NCBI GenBank assembly: GCA_964392305.1
Contig: CAYMPV010000015.1
Coordinates: 1-64,000 of the forward strand
Direction: 5' to 3'
DNA length: 64,000 nt
DNA from: JACKIC01 sp964392305
Lineage (GTDB): Bacteria > Planctomycetota > UBA1135 > UBA2386
Below are positions 35,624 to 46,946 of the stretch, in pieces (position 1 is the stretch's first letter; every line of letters starts with the position of its first letter). Both the position numbers and the translations under genes were made by a program. Under the pieces are notes generated by a model, which was not told the DNA's origin, made no database searches, and saw only the letters and a list, made by a program, of their open reading frames with translations.

Positions 35624-36382
35624 TCAATCGTGCGTGGGCAGCCCGATCGTCTGCAGGTCCACGGCTTCGGTGATCTCGCCGCCGAAACCCGCGCGCGCCA
35701 TCGCGGTGAGGTCGCGACCGCGACAGGCTGGATAGAAGTGCGTCAGCACCAGCCGCTTCGCGCCGGCCCTCTGTGCGTAATCGGCGGCCAGCCCCGGCGT
35801 CAGGTGGCCGTCGAGCTTGGCGTCGTCGGGCGTTGCCGCGTCGCAGACGAACACATCGGCGGCGCGCGCCAGTTCGACCAGTTCCTCGCAGGTGTCGGCG
35901 TCGCCGCTGAACGCCATCGTGCCCGCGGTCGTGGTCACGCGATACCCCAGGCTCTGCGCCGTGTGCCGGATCGCGATCGCCTGCACCTCGGCGTCGCCGT
36001 GCGCGAACGTGCCGGGCGTCAGTTCGTGCAGGCGCAACTCGTAGCCGCGCGGCGCCAGCCAGGGCCAGGCCTCGGTGAGTTTGGCGACGAGGCGCTGCAG
36101 TCCGGGCGCGCCGTACAGATGCAGCGGCGCGCGACCTTCGAACTGCGGTGAGCGCAGCGCGAACAGCAACGCCGACAGGTCGGCGCAGTGGTCGGTGTGG
36201 TAGTGCGTCAGCAAGACTGCATCGAGCTGCGCGATCGACACGCCCGCTTGGGCGAGCCGCCGCAGCGTGCCCGGGCCGCAGTCGACCATCGCCGTCGCGG
36301 CGGCGGTCTGCAGCAGGTAACCCGCGGGAAAACGGTCCGCCTCGGGGATCGCCGTTCCCGAACCGAGGATCGTAAGTTGCAT
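35624..36382 (-). CDS. Metallo-beta-lactamase-fold hydrolase, RNase Z-like
   Basis: The 252-residue protein has the ElaC/RNase Z layout without a signal: LTILGSGTAIP at the start, the zinc motif THYHTDHCAD (about residues 60-69), a later His in HTAQSLGYRV, the metal Asp in FSGDADTCEE, and LVLTHFYPAC near the end. True RNase Z trims tRNA 3' ends. Here the exosite arm seems short or absent, so another phosphodiesterase activity of the same clade is possible. It lies upstream of the PKD gene on the same strand but 135 bases away. Confidence 0.88.
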   Translation of the reverse strand: MQLTILGSGTAIPEADRFPAGYLLQTAAATAMVDCGPGTLRRLAQAGVSIAQLDAVLLTHYHTDHCADLSALLFALRSPQFEGRAPLHLYGAPGLQRLVAKLTEAWPWLAPRGYELRLHELTPGTFAHGDAEVQAIAIRHTAQSLGYRVTTTAGTMAFSGDADTCEELVELARAADVFVCDAATPDDAKLDGHLTPGLAADYAQRAGAKRLVLTHFYPACRGRDLTAMARAGFGGEITEAVDLQTIGLPTHD

Positions 36383-36591
36383 CCAGGCCAGCGTATCGGG
36401 AGCCGGCCGCCGGGGCCGTCCCGATGCCGATTGTGCAAGCGGCTTGTCGATCGGGTCCGATCGATGTCGTCGCGGCTGTGGCGGCGCGCGTCCCGATCTT
36501 GGCCCGGGTGTTCAAGCTGCCGATCGCATCGGTCGATCAGGAAAAAGGAACTGTGGCGCCCAGGTCGGCGCCGTGCTCAGAATCGAGACCG

Positions 36592-37260
36592 ATGCAACAA
36601 CGACTCGCAATCCCACTGTCCGCCTTCTTCCTGATGCTGTCGGGCTGCGCCAGCGGTGCCAGCCAGCAGAACGCTCCCGTCCAGGTCGAAGAGCTCGTCT
36701 CCTGGATCGAGCGCGTGCACGTCGAGGCCGAACGCTCCCGCCAGGCGATCGGCGACTCGTTCGATCGCCTCAGCAAGCTGGCCAGCGGCAACTTCGCCAA
36801 GGAATCTGCGGCGGTCAGCTACGCGCGCTTCGTGCAGTCGATCGATGCCGCCGACGAGCAGGCGCGCCGCTTCCGCGAGACGGTTGCGCCGATGGTCGCG
36901 GCCGGTGAACCGGTGTTCCGCGAGTGGCAGAAGAGCGCCGCCGCCTTCACCAGCGAACGCATGCGCCAGATCAGCGAACTGCGTTACGCGGTCACCAAGG
37001 AGCGTTACGACGCGATCACCAAGGCGGTGGTGCCGGCGCAGACGCAGTTCGACGCCTACGTCAAGGCGTTGCGCGACCACGCGACGTTCCTGGCGCACGA
37101 CCTCAACGCCAGCGCCCTCGACGACATCCAGGACGAGGTCAAGATCGTCGCCACCAACGCGCGCGACCTCGATCGCCTGATGGAATCGAGCCTCGCCGCG
37201 TCACGCGCCTACGTCGAGAACGCCGCGCCGCCGGCTGCGCCGTCGGGTCTCAGCCGCTGA
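36592..37260 (+). CDS. DUF2959-type lipoprotein
   Basis: The 222-residue lipoprotein has the lipobox MLSGC. The mature part is almost all helical with heptad-like spacing, and its pattern (QTQFDAYVKALRDHATFLAHDLN; DDIQDEVKIVATNARDLDRLM) resembles DUF2959 proteins, long periplasmic coiled-coil lipoproteins of unknown role. ATG 36592 gives a clean signal; the longer upstream frame does not. It lies 43 bases before the flavoprotein gene that begins the cytochrome run and might share its transcript, but I see no functional tie. Confidence 0.85.
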   Translation: MQQRLAIPLSAFFLMLSGCASGASQQNAPVQVEELVSWIERVHVEAERSRQAIGDSFDRLSKLASGNFAKESAAVSYARFVQSIDAADEQARRFRETVAPMVAAGEPVFREWQKSAAAFTSERMRQISELRYAVTKERYDAITKAVVPAQTQFDAYVKALRDHATFLAHDLNASALDDIQDEVKIVATNARDLDRLMESSLAASRAYVENAAPPAAPSGLSR

Positions 37261-37303
37261 GCGGAACGGGGACGAGCGCGTCGGCAGACGCGGAGAGTCG
37301 CTC

Positions 37304-39589
37304 ATGACCTGGTTGCTGCTGTGCACTCTGACGGTGGTGCTGGCGCTGGCCCTGGCCGCGTCGTGGCACCGCCACACCGAGTTGGCGAGGCAGGCGGACG
37401 TGGTCCGAGAGCGCCGTCAGGCCGCGTCGCGCGAACTGTCCGCCGCGCCGTTGCAGGTGCCCGTGATCGACCTGTCGCGTTGTCTGGGCTGTGGCACGTG
37501 CGTGAAGTCGTGCCCCGAGGACGGTGTGCTGCAGTTGGTGCACGGCCAGGCGGCGGTGGTCAACGGAGCGGCGTGCGTCGGCCATGCCCGTTGCGTCGCC
37601 GAGTGCCCGGTCGGCGCGGTGACGCTCAGTCGCGGCGACCTGTCCGAACGCGACGACGTGCCGGTGCTCGACGGCGAACTGCAGGCGGTCGGCATGCCCG
37701 GCGTGTATCTGGCCGGTGAGGTGACCGCACGCGCGTTGATCCGCACCGCGATCGTGCAGGGCACGGCCGTTGCCGAGCAGGTGCTGAGCCGTTGCGCGGT
37801 GGCGACCGCAGGCGGCGACGACGGGTTCGCCGACGATGGGTTCGCCGACAACGGGTTCGCCGACAACGCCGTGCTCGACGCGGTGGTCGTCGGCGCCGGT
37901 CCTGGCGGCATCGCCTGCGCGCTGGGGCTCACCGCCGGCGGCGCCAACTTCGTGCTGATCGATCAGGAACCGATCGTCGGCGGCACGGTCGCCAAGTATC
38001 CGCGTCGCAAGCTGGTGCTGACCGAGCCCGTCGAGCTGCCGCTGCACGGCCGCATGCGGCAGCGCGAGTACGCGAAGGAAGAACTCGTCGAGCTCTGGCA
38101 GGGCATCGCCGAGCGACATGCGTTGCCGTTCGTCGGTGGCGTGACGTTCGAGCAGATCGAGCGGGAAGACGACGACGTGCTCGTCGTGCACACCAGCGCC
38201 GGCGTGTATCGCGCACGCAGTGTCGTGCTCGCGGTCGGCCGACGCGGCATGCCGCGGCGCCTGGGCGTTCCTGGCGAAGATCTGCCCAACGTCGCCTACA
38301 GCCTGATCGACGCCGCCGCCTACGCCGGGCGCCGGGTGTTGGTCGTCGGCGGCGGTGACAGCGCCGTCGAGGCGGCCTTGGCGTTGGCCGAACAGCCGGG
38401 CACCGAAGTGACGATCGCCTACCGCCAGGACGCGTTCGTGCGGTTGCGCAGCAAGAACAAGCAACGCATCACCGCGCAGATCGCAGCGGGTCGCGTTCGC
38501 GCCAGCCTGAGCACGCAGGTCGAGGCGATTCACGCCGATCGCATCGACCTGCGCGTCGACGGTGCGCCGCAGCAGTTGGCGATCGACGACGTGTTCGTGC
38601 TGATCGGTGGCGAGCCGCCGTTCGGACAGCTGCAGCGCAGCGGCATCTCGTTCGATCATTCGCATCATGACGAAGCGGCGCTGACGGCGGCGAACGCGCC
38701 GGTCGCGGCGCCGCAGAACCGCGGCGCCGAGCTGTTGCCGGCCCTCGTCGGCGGCCTGGCGATGACGGTCGTGGCGGTGGCGTTCCTGGTCTGGCACATC
38801 GACTACTACGGGCTGTCTGCGGCCGAGCGCGCCATGGACCCCAAACACGCGCTGCTGAGTCCCGATCGGGGCCTCGGTCTGTGGTTCGGCATCGCCAGCG
38901 CCGCTGCGATCCTGGTCAATCTCGCGTATCTGGCGCGGCGGCAGATGTGGTTGGGGCTGCGCCTGGGCGCGCTGCCCAGCTGGCTCAACGTACACGTCGC
39001 CACCGGCGTGTTGGCGCTGCTGCTGGCGATGCAGCACGGGGCGATGGCGCCGCGACAGACGCCGGGCGGTTTCGCGTTCTGGGGCCTGCTGGTGCTGCTG
39101 GTCACCGGCGCGATCGGTCGTTGGTTCTACGCGTGGTTGCCGCGCGCGGCGAACGGCCGTGAGCTCGAGCTCGACAAGGTGCGCGCCGAGCTCGATGCGC
39201 TGCATCGGGCCAAAGGCGGCAGCGAGTTCACGCGTCACGCCGCGGCGTCGATCGACGCGCTGGTGGAGCGGCGACAGTGGCGTTCGACCTGGATCGGGCG
39301 CGTGTTGGCGCTGGTCGGCCTGCAGTTCGACCTGTGGTTGACGCTGCGCAAGCTGCGGCGGCAGGCCGCGACCGCGGCCGTCGACGCGGTTGAGTTCGCT
39401 GCGTTCGCGGCGCGCGCACGTTCGGCGCACGGTGCCGCGATCGCGGTCGCGCACCTCGAGGACCTGCGCGCCCTGCTCGGTTCGTGGCGATGGTTGCATC
39501 GCTGGCTCGCGATCCTGGTCGTGCTGCTCGTGGTGATCCACGTGGTCGTGGCGACGCTGCACGGCGCCTTTTCGGCAGGTGGCCTGTGA
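37304..39589 (+). CDS. Inner-membrane ferredoxin-FAD oxidoreductase-cytochrome b-like fusion
   Basis: This 761-residue fusion starts with a membrane helix (3-20), then two 4Fe-4S motifs: Cys60, 63, 66, 70 and Cys91, His94, Cys97, Cys101. Next comes a FAD/NAD(P) two-dinucleotide module (GAGPGG at 197-202; VVGGGDSAVEAAL) of YpdA/CzcO type, without the CxxC of thioredoxin reductase. The last 270 residues hold about five membrane helices with His suited to b-type haem (HVATGVLALLLAMQH; LHRWLAILVVLLVVIH; TLHG). It should pass electrons from NAD(P)H to the membrane. The stop overlaps the start of the 23-haem cytochrome gene. Confidence 0.88.
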   Translation: MTWLLLCTLTVVLALALAASWHRHTELARQADVVRERRQAASRELSAAPLQVPVIDLSRCLGCGTCVKSCPEDGVLQLVHGQAAVVNGAACVGHARCVAECPVGAVTLSRGDLSERDDVPVLDGELQAVGMPGVYLAGEVTARALIRTAIVQGTAVAEQVLSRCAVATAGGDDGFADDGFADNGFADNAVLDAVVVGAGPGGIACALGLTAGGANFVLIDQEPIVGGTVAKYPRRKLVLTEPVELPLHGRMRQREYAKEELVELWQGIAERHALPFVGGVTFEQIEREDDDVLVVHTSAGVYRARSVVLAVGRRGMPRRLGVPGEDLPNVAYSLIDAAAYAGRRVLVVGGGDSAVEAALALAEQPGTEVTIAYRQDAFVRLRSKNKQRITAQIAAGRVRASLSTQVEAIHADRIDLRVDGAPQQLAIDDVFVLIGGEPPFGQLQRSGISFDHSHHDEAALTAANAPVAAPQNRGAELLPALVGGLAMTVVAVAFLVWHIDYYGLSAAERAMDPKHALLSPDRGLGLWFGIASAAAILVNLAYLARRQMWLGLRLGALPSWLNVHVATGVLALLLAMQHGAMAPRQTPGGFAFWGLLVLLVTGAIGRWFYAWLPRAANGRELELDKVRAELDALHRAKGGSEFTRHAAASIDALVERRQWRSTWIGRVLALVGLQFDLWLTLRKLRRQAATAAVDAVEFAAFAARARSAHGAAIAVAHLEDLRALLGSWRWLHRWLAILVVLLVVIHVVVATLHGAFSAGGL
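37815..37866 (+). repeat. 15-base tandem repeat in the flavoprotein linker
   Basis: A 15-base unit around GGGTTCGCCGACRAY occurs three times with one- or two-base differences. It encodes GFADD, GFADN and GFADN in the linker between the ferredoxin and FAD domains. The length is a multiple of three, so the repeat can vary without breaking the frame. Confidence 0.8.
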
Positions 39590-41637
39590 ACCGTCGCGTC
39601 GCCGGCATCGTGTTGACCGTGGTCTCGGCGCTGTGCGTCGGGTTCATGGCGTTCGTCGCCACCGATCGCAAGTCGCCGGGGCCGATCTCGTCCGTGCACG
39701 CCGGCCTCGAGAAGATCGATGGCGGCGCGGCCTGTTCACAGTGTCACGGCGGTCTCTTCGGCAGCATGCGCAAGTCGTGCCTGGAGTGCCACGCGGACAT
39801 CGGTGCGCAGCTCGAGGCGGGCAACGGTCTGCACGGGCGGCTGGGTCAGCAGGTCGCCGGCAACTGCGCGAGCTGCCACGGTGAACACCACGGCGGCGAG
39901 TTCCGCCTGGTCAACCGTCTGGCCTTCGCGCAGGCCGGCGTCGCCGACATCAACACCTTCGACCACGCGATGATCGGTTTCGCGATGAGCGGCAAGCACC
40001 TCGAGCTGAGCTGCACCGCGTGTCACGAGAACGCCGAGGTCGAGGTGCTCGCCGAGGGCCAGAAGCGTTACCTCGGTCGCCAACAGGATTGCGCCACCTG
40101 CCACGCCGATCCGCACGGTGGCCGCATGCAACTCGACTGCGTCACGTGTCACGGCCAGGACTCGTTCCGGCAGCGGTTCGTGCCCGGTCACGAGCAGGTG
40201 CTGTCGCTGTCGGGTGGCCATGCCGAGGTCGGCTGCCGGGACTGCCACGCCGAAGGCGGCGCCCACGCGCTCGAACGACTGCTGCCCGATGCCGAGCGCA
40301 AGCGCGGTTGCGCCGACTGCCACGAGTCACAGCACTCGACGGCGTTCCTGGCCGGCAACGCGCGACTCGCGGGCGTGTCGACCGCCGACTCATGCGGTGT
40401 CTGCCACACCTTCGATCGCGCGAAGTTCACCGACGCGGCCGTCACGGTCACGCCCGAGCAACACGTGTTCGGCGGCTTCGACCTGGCGGCGCCGCACGAT
40501 CAGGTCGCGTGCGACAAGTGCCACACGCCCGGTGTCAGCTGGAACGAACGCCACCCTGGCCGCAAAGCGAACGACTGCCGCGTCTGCCACGCCGATCCGC
40601 ACGGCGGTCAGTTCGACAAGGGGCCGTACGCCGCGCAGGGCTGCGTGTCGTGCCACGCCGTGACGCACTTCGCACCGCCGCAGTTCGGCGTGCCGCAGCA
40701 CGCCAAGACGACCTTCCCGCTCGACGGCGGTCACCTGCGGGCGGCCTGTGAACAGTGCCACCTGCAGCCGACCCAGGACACGCCGCGGATGTTCCACGGC
40801 ACGCCGACGCGGTGTGAACAGTGCCACGTCGACGCGCACGAGGAGGCCTTCGCCGACCATTCGCCGATCCTGGCCGCCAATCCGCGCGGCGCTTGCGCCG
40901 AGTGTCACGGCACCGACGCGTTCGCCAAGGTCGACCACGCCGTGTTCGATCACGGTCGCTGGGCCGGGTTCAAGATCTACGGCGCGCACGATCAGATCGA
41001 CTGCGTCGACTGCCACGTGCCGCAGCAGGGCGCCAGGCCGCAGCGGCGCCTGGGTCGGGTGACGCCGCCGGGGCAGGTGTTCGCGGGCTGTGTCGCTTGT
41101 CACGACGATCCGCACGAAGGGCGGTTCGATCGCGACGCCGCCAACGCCGTGGTCGACGGCCGCAGCGGTTGTGAGCGCTGCCACGACAGCATCTCGTTCC
41201 GCGCCCTGCCGAACGGCTTCGATCACGAGCGCTTCGCCGGCTATCCGCTCGGCGGTGCGCATCAGAAGCTCGACTGCTCGGCGTGCCACGCGCCGCTCGA
41301 CACGCCGACCGAGAACGGGCGGACCTGGGGCAAGCCGCGCGGCCGCGAGTGCTCGGACTGCCATGCCGACCCCCACCAACGCCAGTTCGAGCGGCTCGGC
41401 GCGACCGACTGCGCGCGTTGCCACAAGAGTGCGACGCGTTTCGCGACGTTGTCGTTCCGGCACAACCTGGACTCGAACTTCCCACTCGGCGAGGCCCACA
41501 AGAACGTCGCCTGCTCGGGTTGCCACAAGGTCGAGGACATCGATGGGGTCCAGGCCGTGCGTTACAAGCCGCTGCCGACGGAGTGTTCGGCGTGTCACGG
41601 GGACGACGCGGCGTCGCGGCGTCGAAGGGGATTCTGA
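39586..41637 (+). CDS. Periplasmic 23-haem cytochrome c
   Basis: The 683-residue protein starts at GTG 39586, overlapping the flavoprotein stop (GTGA). An N-terminal hydrophobic helix (about 4-26) is a membrane anchor or signal. I count 23 CxxCH haem c sites. The haems lie in repeated blocks of three to four sites; each block carries a CHADPHGGQF-like element (at least five versions) whose extra His is a likely distal ligand. Such proteins are electron wires like MtrA/DmsE relatives but longer. The stop shares one base with the start of the beta-barrel gene, so the products are made together and probably dock. Confidence 0.93.
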   Translation: MNRRVAGIVLTVVSALCVGFMAFVATDRKSPGPISSVHAGLEKIDGGAACSQCHGGLFGSMRKSCLECHADIGAQLEAGNGLHGRLGQQVAGNCASCHGEHHGGEFRLVNRLAFAQAGVADINTFDHAMIGFAMSGKHLELSCTACHENAEVEVLAEGQKRYLGRQQDCATCHADPHGGRMQLDCVTCHGQDSFRQRFVPGHEQVLSLSGGHAEVGCRDCHAEGGAHALERLLPDAERKRGCADCHESQHSTAFLAGNARLAGVSTADSCGVCHTFDRAKFTDAAVTVTPEQHVFGGFDLAAPHDQVACDKCHTPGVSWNERHPGRKANDCRVCHADPHGGQFDKGPYAAQGCVSCHAVTHFAPPQFGVPQHAKTTFPLDGGHLRAACEQCHLQPTQDTPRMFHGTPTRCEQCHVDAHEEAFADHSPILAANPRGACAECHGTDAFAKVDHAVFDHGRWAGFKIYGAHDQIDCVDCHVPQQGARPQRRLGRVTPPGQVFAGCVACHDDPHEGRFDRDAANAVVDGRSGCERCHDSISFRALPNGFDHERFAGYPLGGAHQKLDCSACHAPLDTPTENGRTWGKPRGRECSDCHADPHQRQFERLGATDCARCHKSATRFATLSFRHNLDSNFPLGEAHKNVACSGCHKVEDIDGVQAVRYKPLPTECSACHGDDAASRRRRGF

Positions 41638-43355
41638 TGGGGAACGGCAAACACATGGTGCTGGCGGCGACGCTGCTCGCGATGTCGGGCTTCGCGCAGG
41701 ACCCGGTCTTCGAAGAAGTGACCCTGCGCGTCGCGTCGGTGCGTCCGGGCGGCAAGCTCGTGATCGACCGCGGCAAGCGCGATCGCGTCGAGGTCGGCGA
41801 TCGTGTCGTGCTGCTGCCGCGCGGCGGCGCGATCCTGCACGCCGTGGTGCGCGAACTCGACGAACGCAGCGCCCTGGTCGAGTTGATCGATCGCACGGCG
41901 ACGGCGCCGGTGGGCAGCCGGGGCCACGTGTTGGTGCCCAAAGCGCGCCTCGCCGCGGCGCAGCCGACGCCGGTCGAACCGACACCCGTCGAACCGAAGC
42001 CCATCGCGCCAGTGGTGCCCGAGTTGCCTGGGCAGGAAGGACAGTTGCCCCAGCCGCCCGTGGTCGCCCCGCGCACGCAGCCGCAAGAAGAAGAGCCGTG
42101 GCGTCCGGGCATGCCCTTGTTGGGTACCACGCGCCCGCCGCATCCCAAGGAACGGCCGGCGCGCGCCACGGGTCATCTGTACGCGGGCGCCAACCTCGTC
42201 AGCACGCTCGACTCGTACTCGCAGTCCTACGCGCGCACCGGCGTCGACATGGAGATCGAGAACGTCGACGGCCTGGGCAGCACGCTGCGTCTGGCCGGTG
42301 AGTTCGACTGGAGCACGGAATACAACGGCGAAGCGGGCTCCGACCTGCGGCTGTTCGAGTTCAGCTACGAACGCGGCGGCACGCGCACCGAGCCCCTGCG
42401 TTGGCAGGTCGGTCGTTTCCTGCCGCGGGACATGCCCGAGTTCGGCCTGATCGACGGCGCCGAGTTCGGCTACCGCCGCGAGAGCGGCGATCGCTTCGGC
42501 GCCAGCATCGGTTATCTGCCCGAGCTCGACGACGACATGAACTCGTTCGAGGATCTGCAGATCGCCGCGTGGTACCTGTGGAACGCGGACCTCGGCGAAC
42601 GCACCAGCTGGGGACTGGGTTACCAGAAGACCTGGCACCACACGGAACAGGACCGCGACCTGCTCATCGCCAAGTTGCGCGTCTGGCCCAGCGAAGGCTG
42701 GGATTTCGCGGCGACGATCTGGCTCGACTACTACTACGGTCGCGACGACGCCAAGGGCACGACGTTCGGACTGACTCGTGCCTTGGTGTCGACGAGCCGG
42801 CGCTGGTCGGGTGGCAGCGGCATCGAGTTCCACTACGACCACGAGGAATACCCCGAACTGCTGCGGCGGGAACTGCCCCAGACGCTGCTGCCGCAGACGA
42901 TCATCGACGCGCACCAGGACCGTCTCACCGGCCATGCCTATTGGCGCACCGCGGGTGGGTCGCTGTGGCGATTGCGCGCCACCGGCTGGACCGATGAAGA
43001 TGACGCGGGCGGCACGCTCGAGATCGGCTGTGAGTTCGACGGACTGCTGCAGGCGCAGGCGCGCACCGGCCTGACGGTGTTCGAGGTGCAGGGGCTCACC
43101 AGTTCGGTGGCCGGCGTGCGTGTCGATCACGGCGGCGACTTCTCGTTCGGGCGACTCGACCTGCTCTACGAATTGGGCTTCGTGCACCACGACGGCATGC
43201 CGTCCGATCGCGACGACCTGTTGCAGCACCGCCTCGGCGGGTTGCTGACCAGCGATCTCGGTGGGCAATGGTCGGGCACGTTCTTCGCCGATGCGACCAT
43301 GTGGGACAGCGAGTTCTCGTACGGTCTGGGCATCTACCTGCAGCGGAGGTTCTGA
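41637..43355 (+). CDS. Outer-membrane beta-barrel, candidate cytochrome conduit porin
   Basis: The 572-residue protein has a signal peptide ending GFA|Q. Residues about 25-100 form a small barrel-like domain (GKLVIDRGKRDRVEVGDRVVLL), then a Pro-rich linker (PTPVEPTPVEPKP) of about 60 residues. From about residue 180 to the end alternate amphipathic strands with aromatic girdles, ending in YGLGIYLQRRF, where the terminal Phe is the usual outer-membrane assembly signal. It lacks the N-terminal CxxC of MtrB. Its place between multihaem genes suggests it sheathes a cytochrome through the outer membrane (inference). Confidence 0.85.
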   Translation: MGNGKHMVLAATLLAMSGFAQDPVFEEVTLRVASVRPGGKLVIDRGKRDRVEVGDRVVLLPRGGAILHAVVRELDERSALVELIDRTATAPVGSRGHVLVPKARLAAAQPTPVEPTPVEPKPIAPVVPELPGQEGQLPQPPVVAPRTQPQEEEPWRPGMPLLGTTRPPHPKERPARATGHLYAGANLVSTLDSYSQSYARTGVDMEIENVDGLGSTLRLAGEFDWSTEYNGEAGSDLRLFEFSYERGGTRTEPLRWQVGRFLPRDMPEFGLIDGAEFGYRRESGDRFGASIGYLPELDDDMNSFEDLQIAAWYLWNADLGERTSWGLGYQKTWHHTEQDRDLLIAKLRVWPSEGWDFAATIWLDYYYGRDDAKGTTFGLTRALVSTSRRWSGGSGIEFHYDHEEYPELLRRELPQTLLPQTIIDAHQDRLTGHAYWRTAGGSLWRLRATGWTDEDDAGGTLEIGCEFDGLLQAQARTGLTVFEVQGLTSSVAGVRVDHGGDFSFGRLDLLYELGFVHHDGMPSDRDDLLQHRLGGLLTSDLGGQWSGTFFADATMWDSEFSYGLGIYLQRRF

Positions 43356-43356
43356 G

Positions 43357-44013
43357 ATGAACACGAAGAGACGCATCTCGTGGCGCACGCTGTTCACCCT
43401 GGGTTGGGTGCTGACGATCGTCGCCTGTTCGTTCGCGTCGCCGGCTCGCGCCGACCTGCACCGCTGGTGGTCGGGTTTCGGGCTGGTCGTACCGCACGAA
43501 TCGTTCCCTGCGGATTGCCGACTCTGTCACGTCGGCGCCTCCTGGAACGAGCTCGTGCCGAACTTCGAGTTCGACCACGAGGCCAAGACCGGTGTGCCCC
43601 TGCACGGTTCGCACCAACAGGCGAAGTGTCTGCGTTGTCACAACGACCGCGGCCCGGTCGGCGTGTTCGCGGCGCAGGGCTGCGCCGGCTGTCACGCCGA
43701 CGTGCACTTCGGCGAGCTCGGCGCCGATTGCAGCGTCTGTCACGACGAGACGATGTGGAAGGTGCCCAACGCGCGCGTGCAGCACATCCACAGCCGCTTC
43801 CCCCTGACGGGCGCCCACATGATGGTTGCCTGCCATCGCTGTCACGCGGGCGCCTCGGTGCGCAACTTCGAGCCGACCGACCCCAACTGCGTCAGTTGCC
43901 ACTACGAGATCATGGTGGCGACGACCAATCCGCCGCACGTTGGCCTGGGCTGGACCGACCGATGCGAACGGTGCCACACACCGACCAGCTGGCGGCCGGC
44001 GGTGGTGAGGTGA
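43357..44013 (+). CDS. Seven-haem cytochrome c
   Basis: The 218-residue exported protein has a signal peptide ending PARA|D and seven CxxCH sites (CRLCH, CLRCH, CAGCH, CSVCH, CHRCH, CVSCH, CERCH). Extra His residues (HGSHQQ, DVHFGEL, GAHMM) can give bis-His ligation. The SxxGAH-CxxCH pattern repeats that of the 23-haem protein, so the two are related. It starts 1 base after the barrel gene stop. A role as a shuttle between the inner-membrane protein and the conduit, or as a conduit subunit, is likely. Confidence 0.93.
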   Translation: MNTKRRISWRTLFTLGWVLTIVACSFASPARADLHRWWSGFGLVVPHESFPADCRLCHVGASWNELVPNFEFDHEAKTGVPLHGSHQQAKCLRCHNDRGPVGVFAAQGCAGCHADVHFGELGADCSVCHDETMWKVPNARVQHIHSRFPLTGAHMMVACHRCHAGASVRNFEPTDPNCVSCHYEIMVATTNPPHVGLGWTDRCERCHTPTSWRPAVVR

Positions 44014-44131
44014 GCCGCGTGATGAACCGGATGGCCAGTCCCGTGCGTGGACACGGTGCCGGTCCCGATTCGGGAACGTCACCGCGGTGTCACGCGGAAG
44101 GTGTCGATAGACGCGACAAGCAGGTGCAACC

Positions 44132-46906
<2,775 letters not shown>

Positions 46907-46914
46907 CCCCCGCA

Positions 46915-46946
46915 GTTGCGTACGGAACCGGGTACAAACCACAACC
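46915..46946 (+). repeat. 32-base dispersed repeat, copy 3 (left arm of inverted pair)
   Basis: This copy reads GTTGCGTACGG, AACCGGGTACAAAC, C, ACAACC, one base away from copy 4. It begins 8 bases after the stop of the 11-haem cytochrome gene and faces copy 4 in inverted orientation across 22 bases. Confidence 0.9.

Noticed and set aside
37304..39589. Thioredoxin reductase
   Set aside because: The FAD/NAD(P) module has no CxxC before the second nucleotide motif and is fused to ferredoxin and membrane parts.
41637..43355. MtrB orthologue
   Set aside because: The N-terminal CxxC is missing, the N-terminus has an extra small domain and Pro-rich linker, and no MtrB-specific segment is seen.
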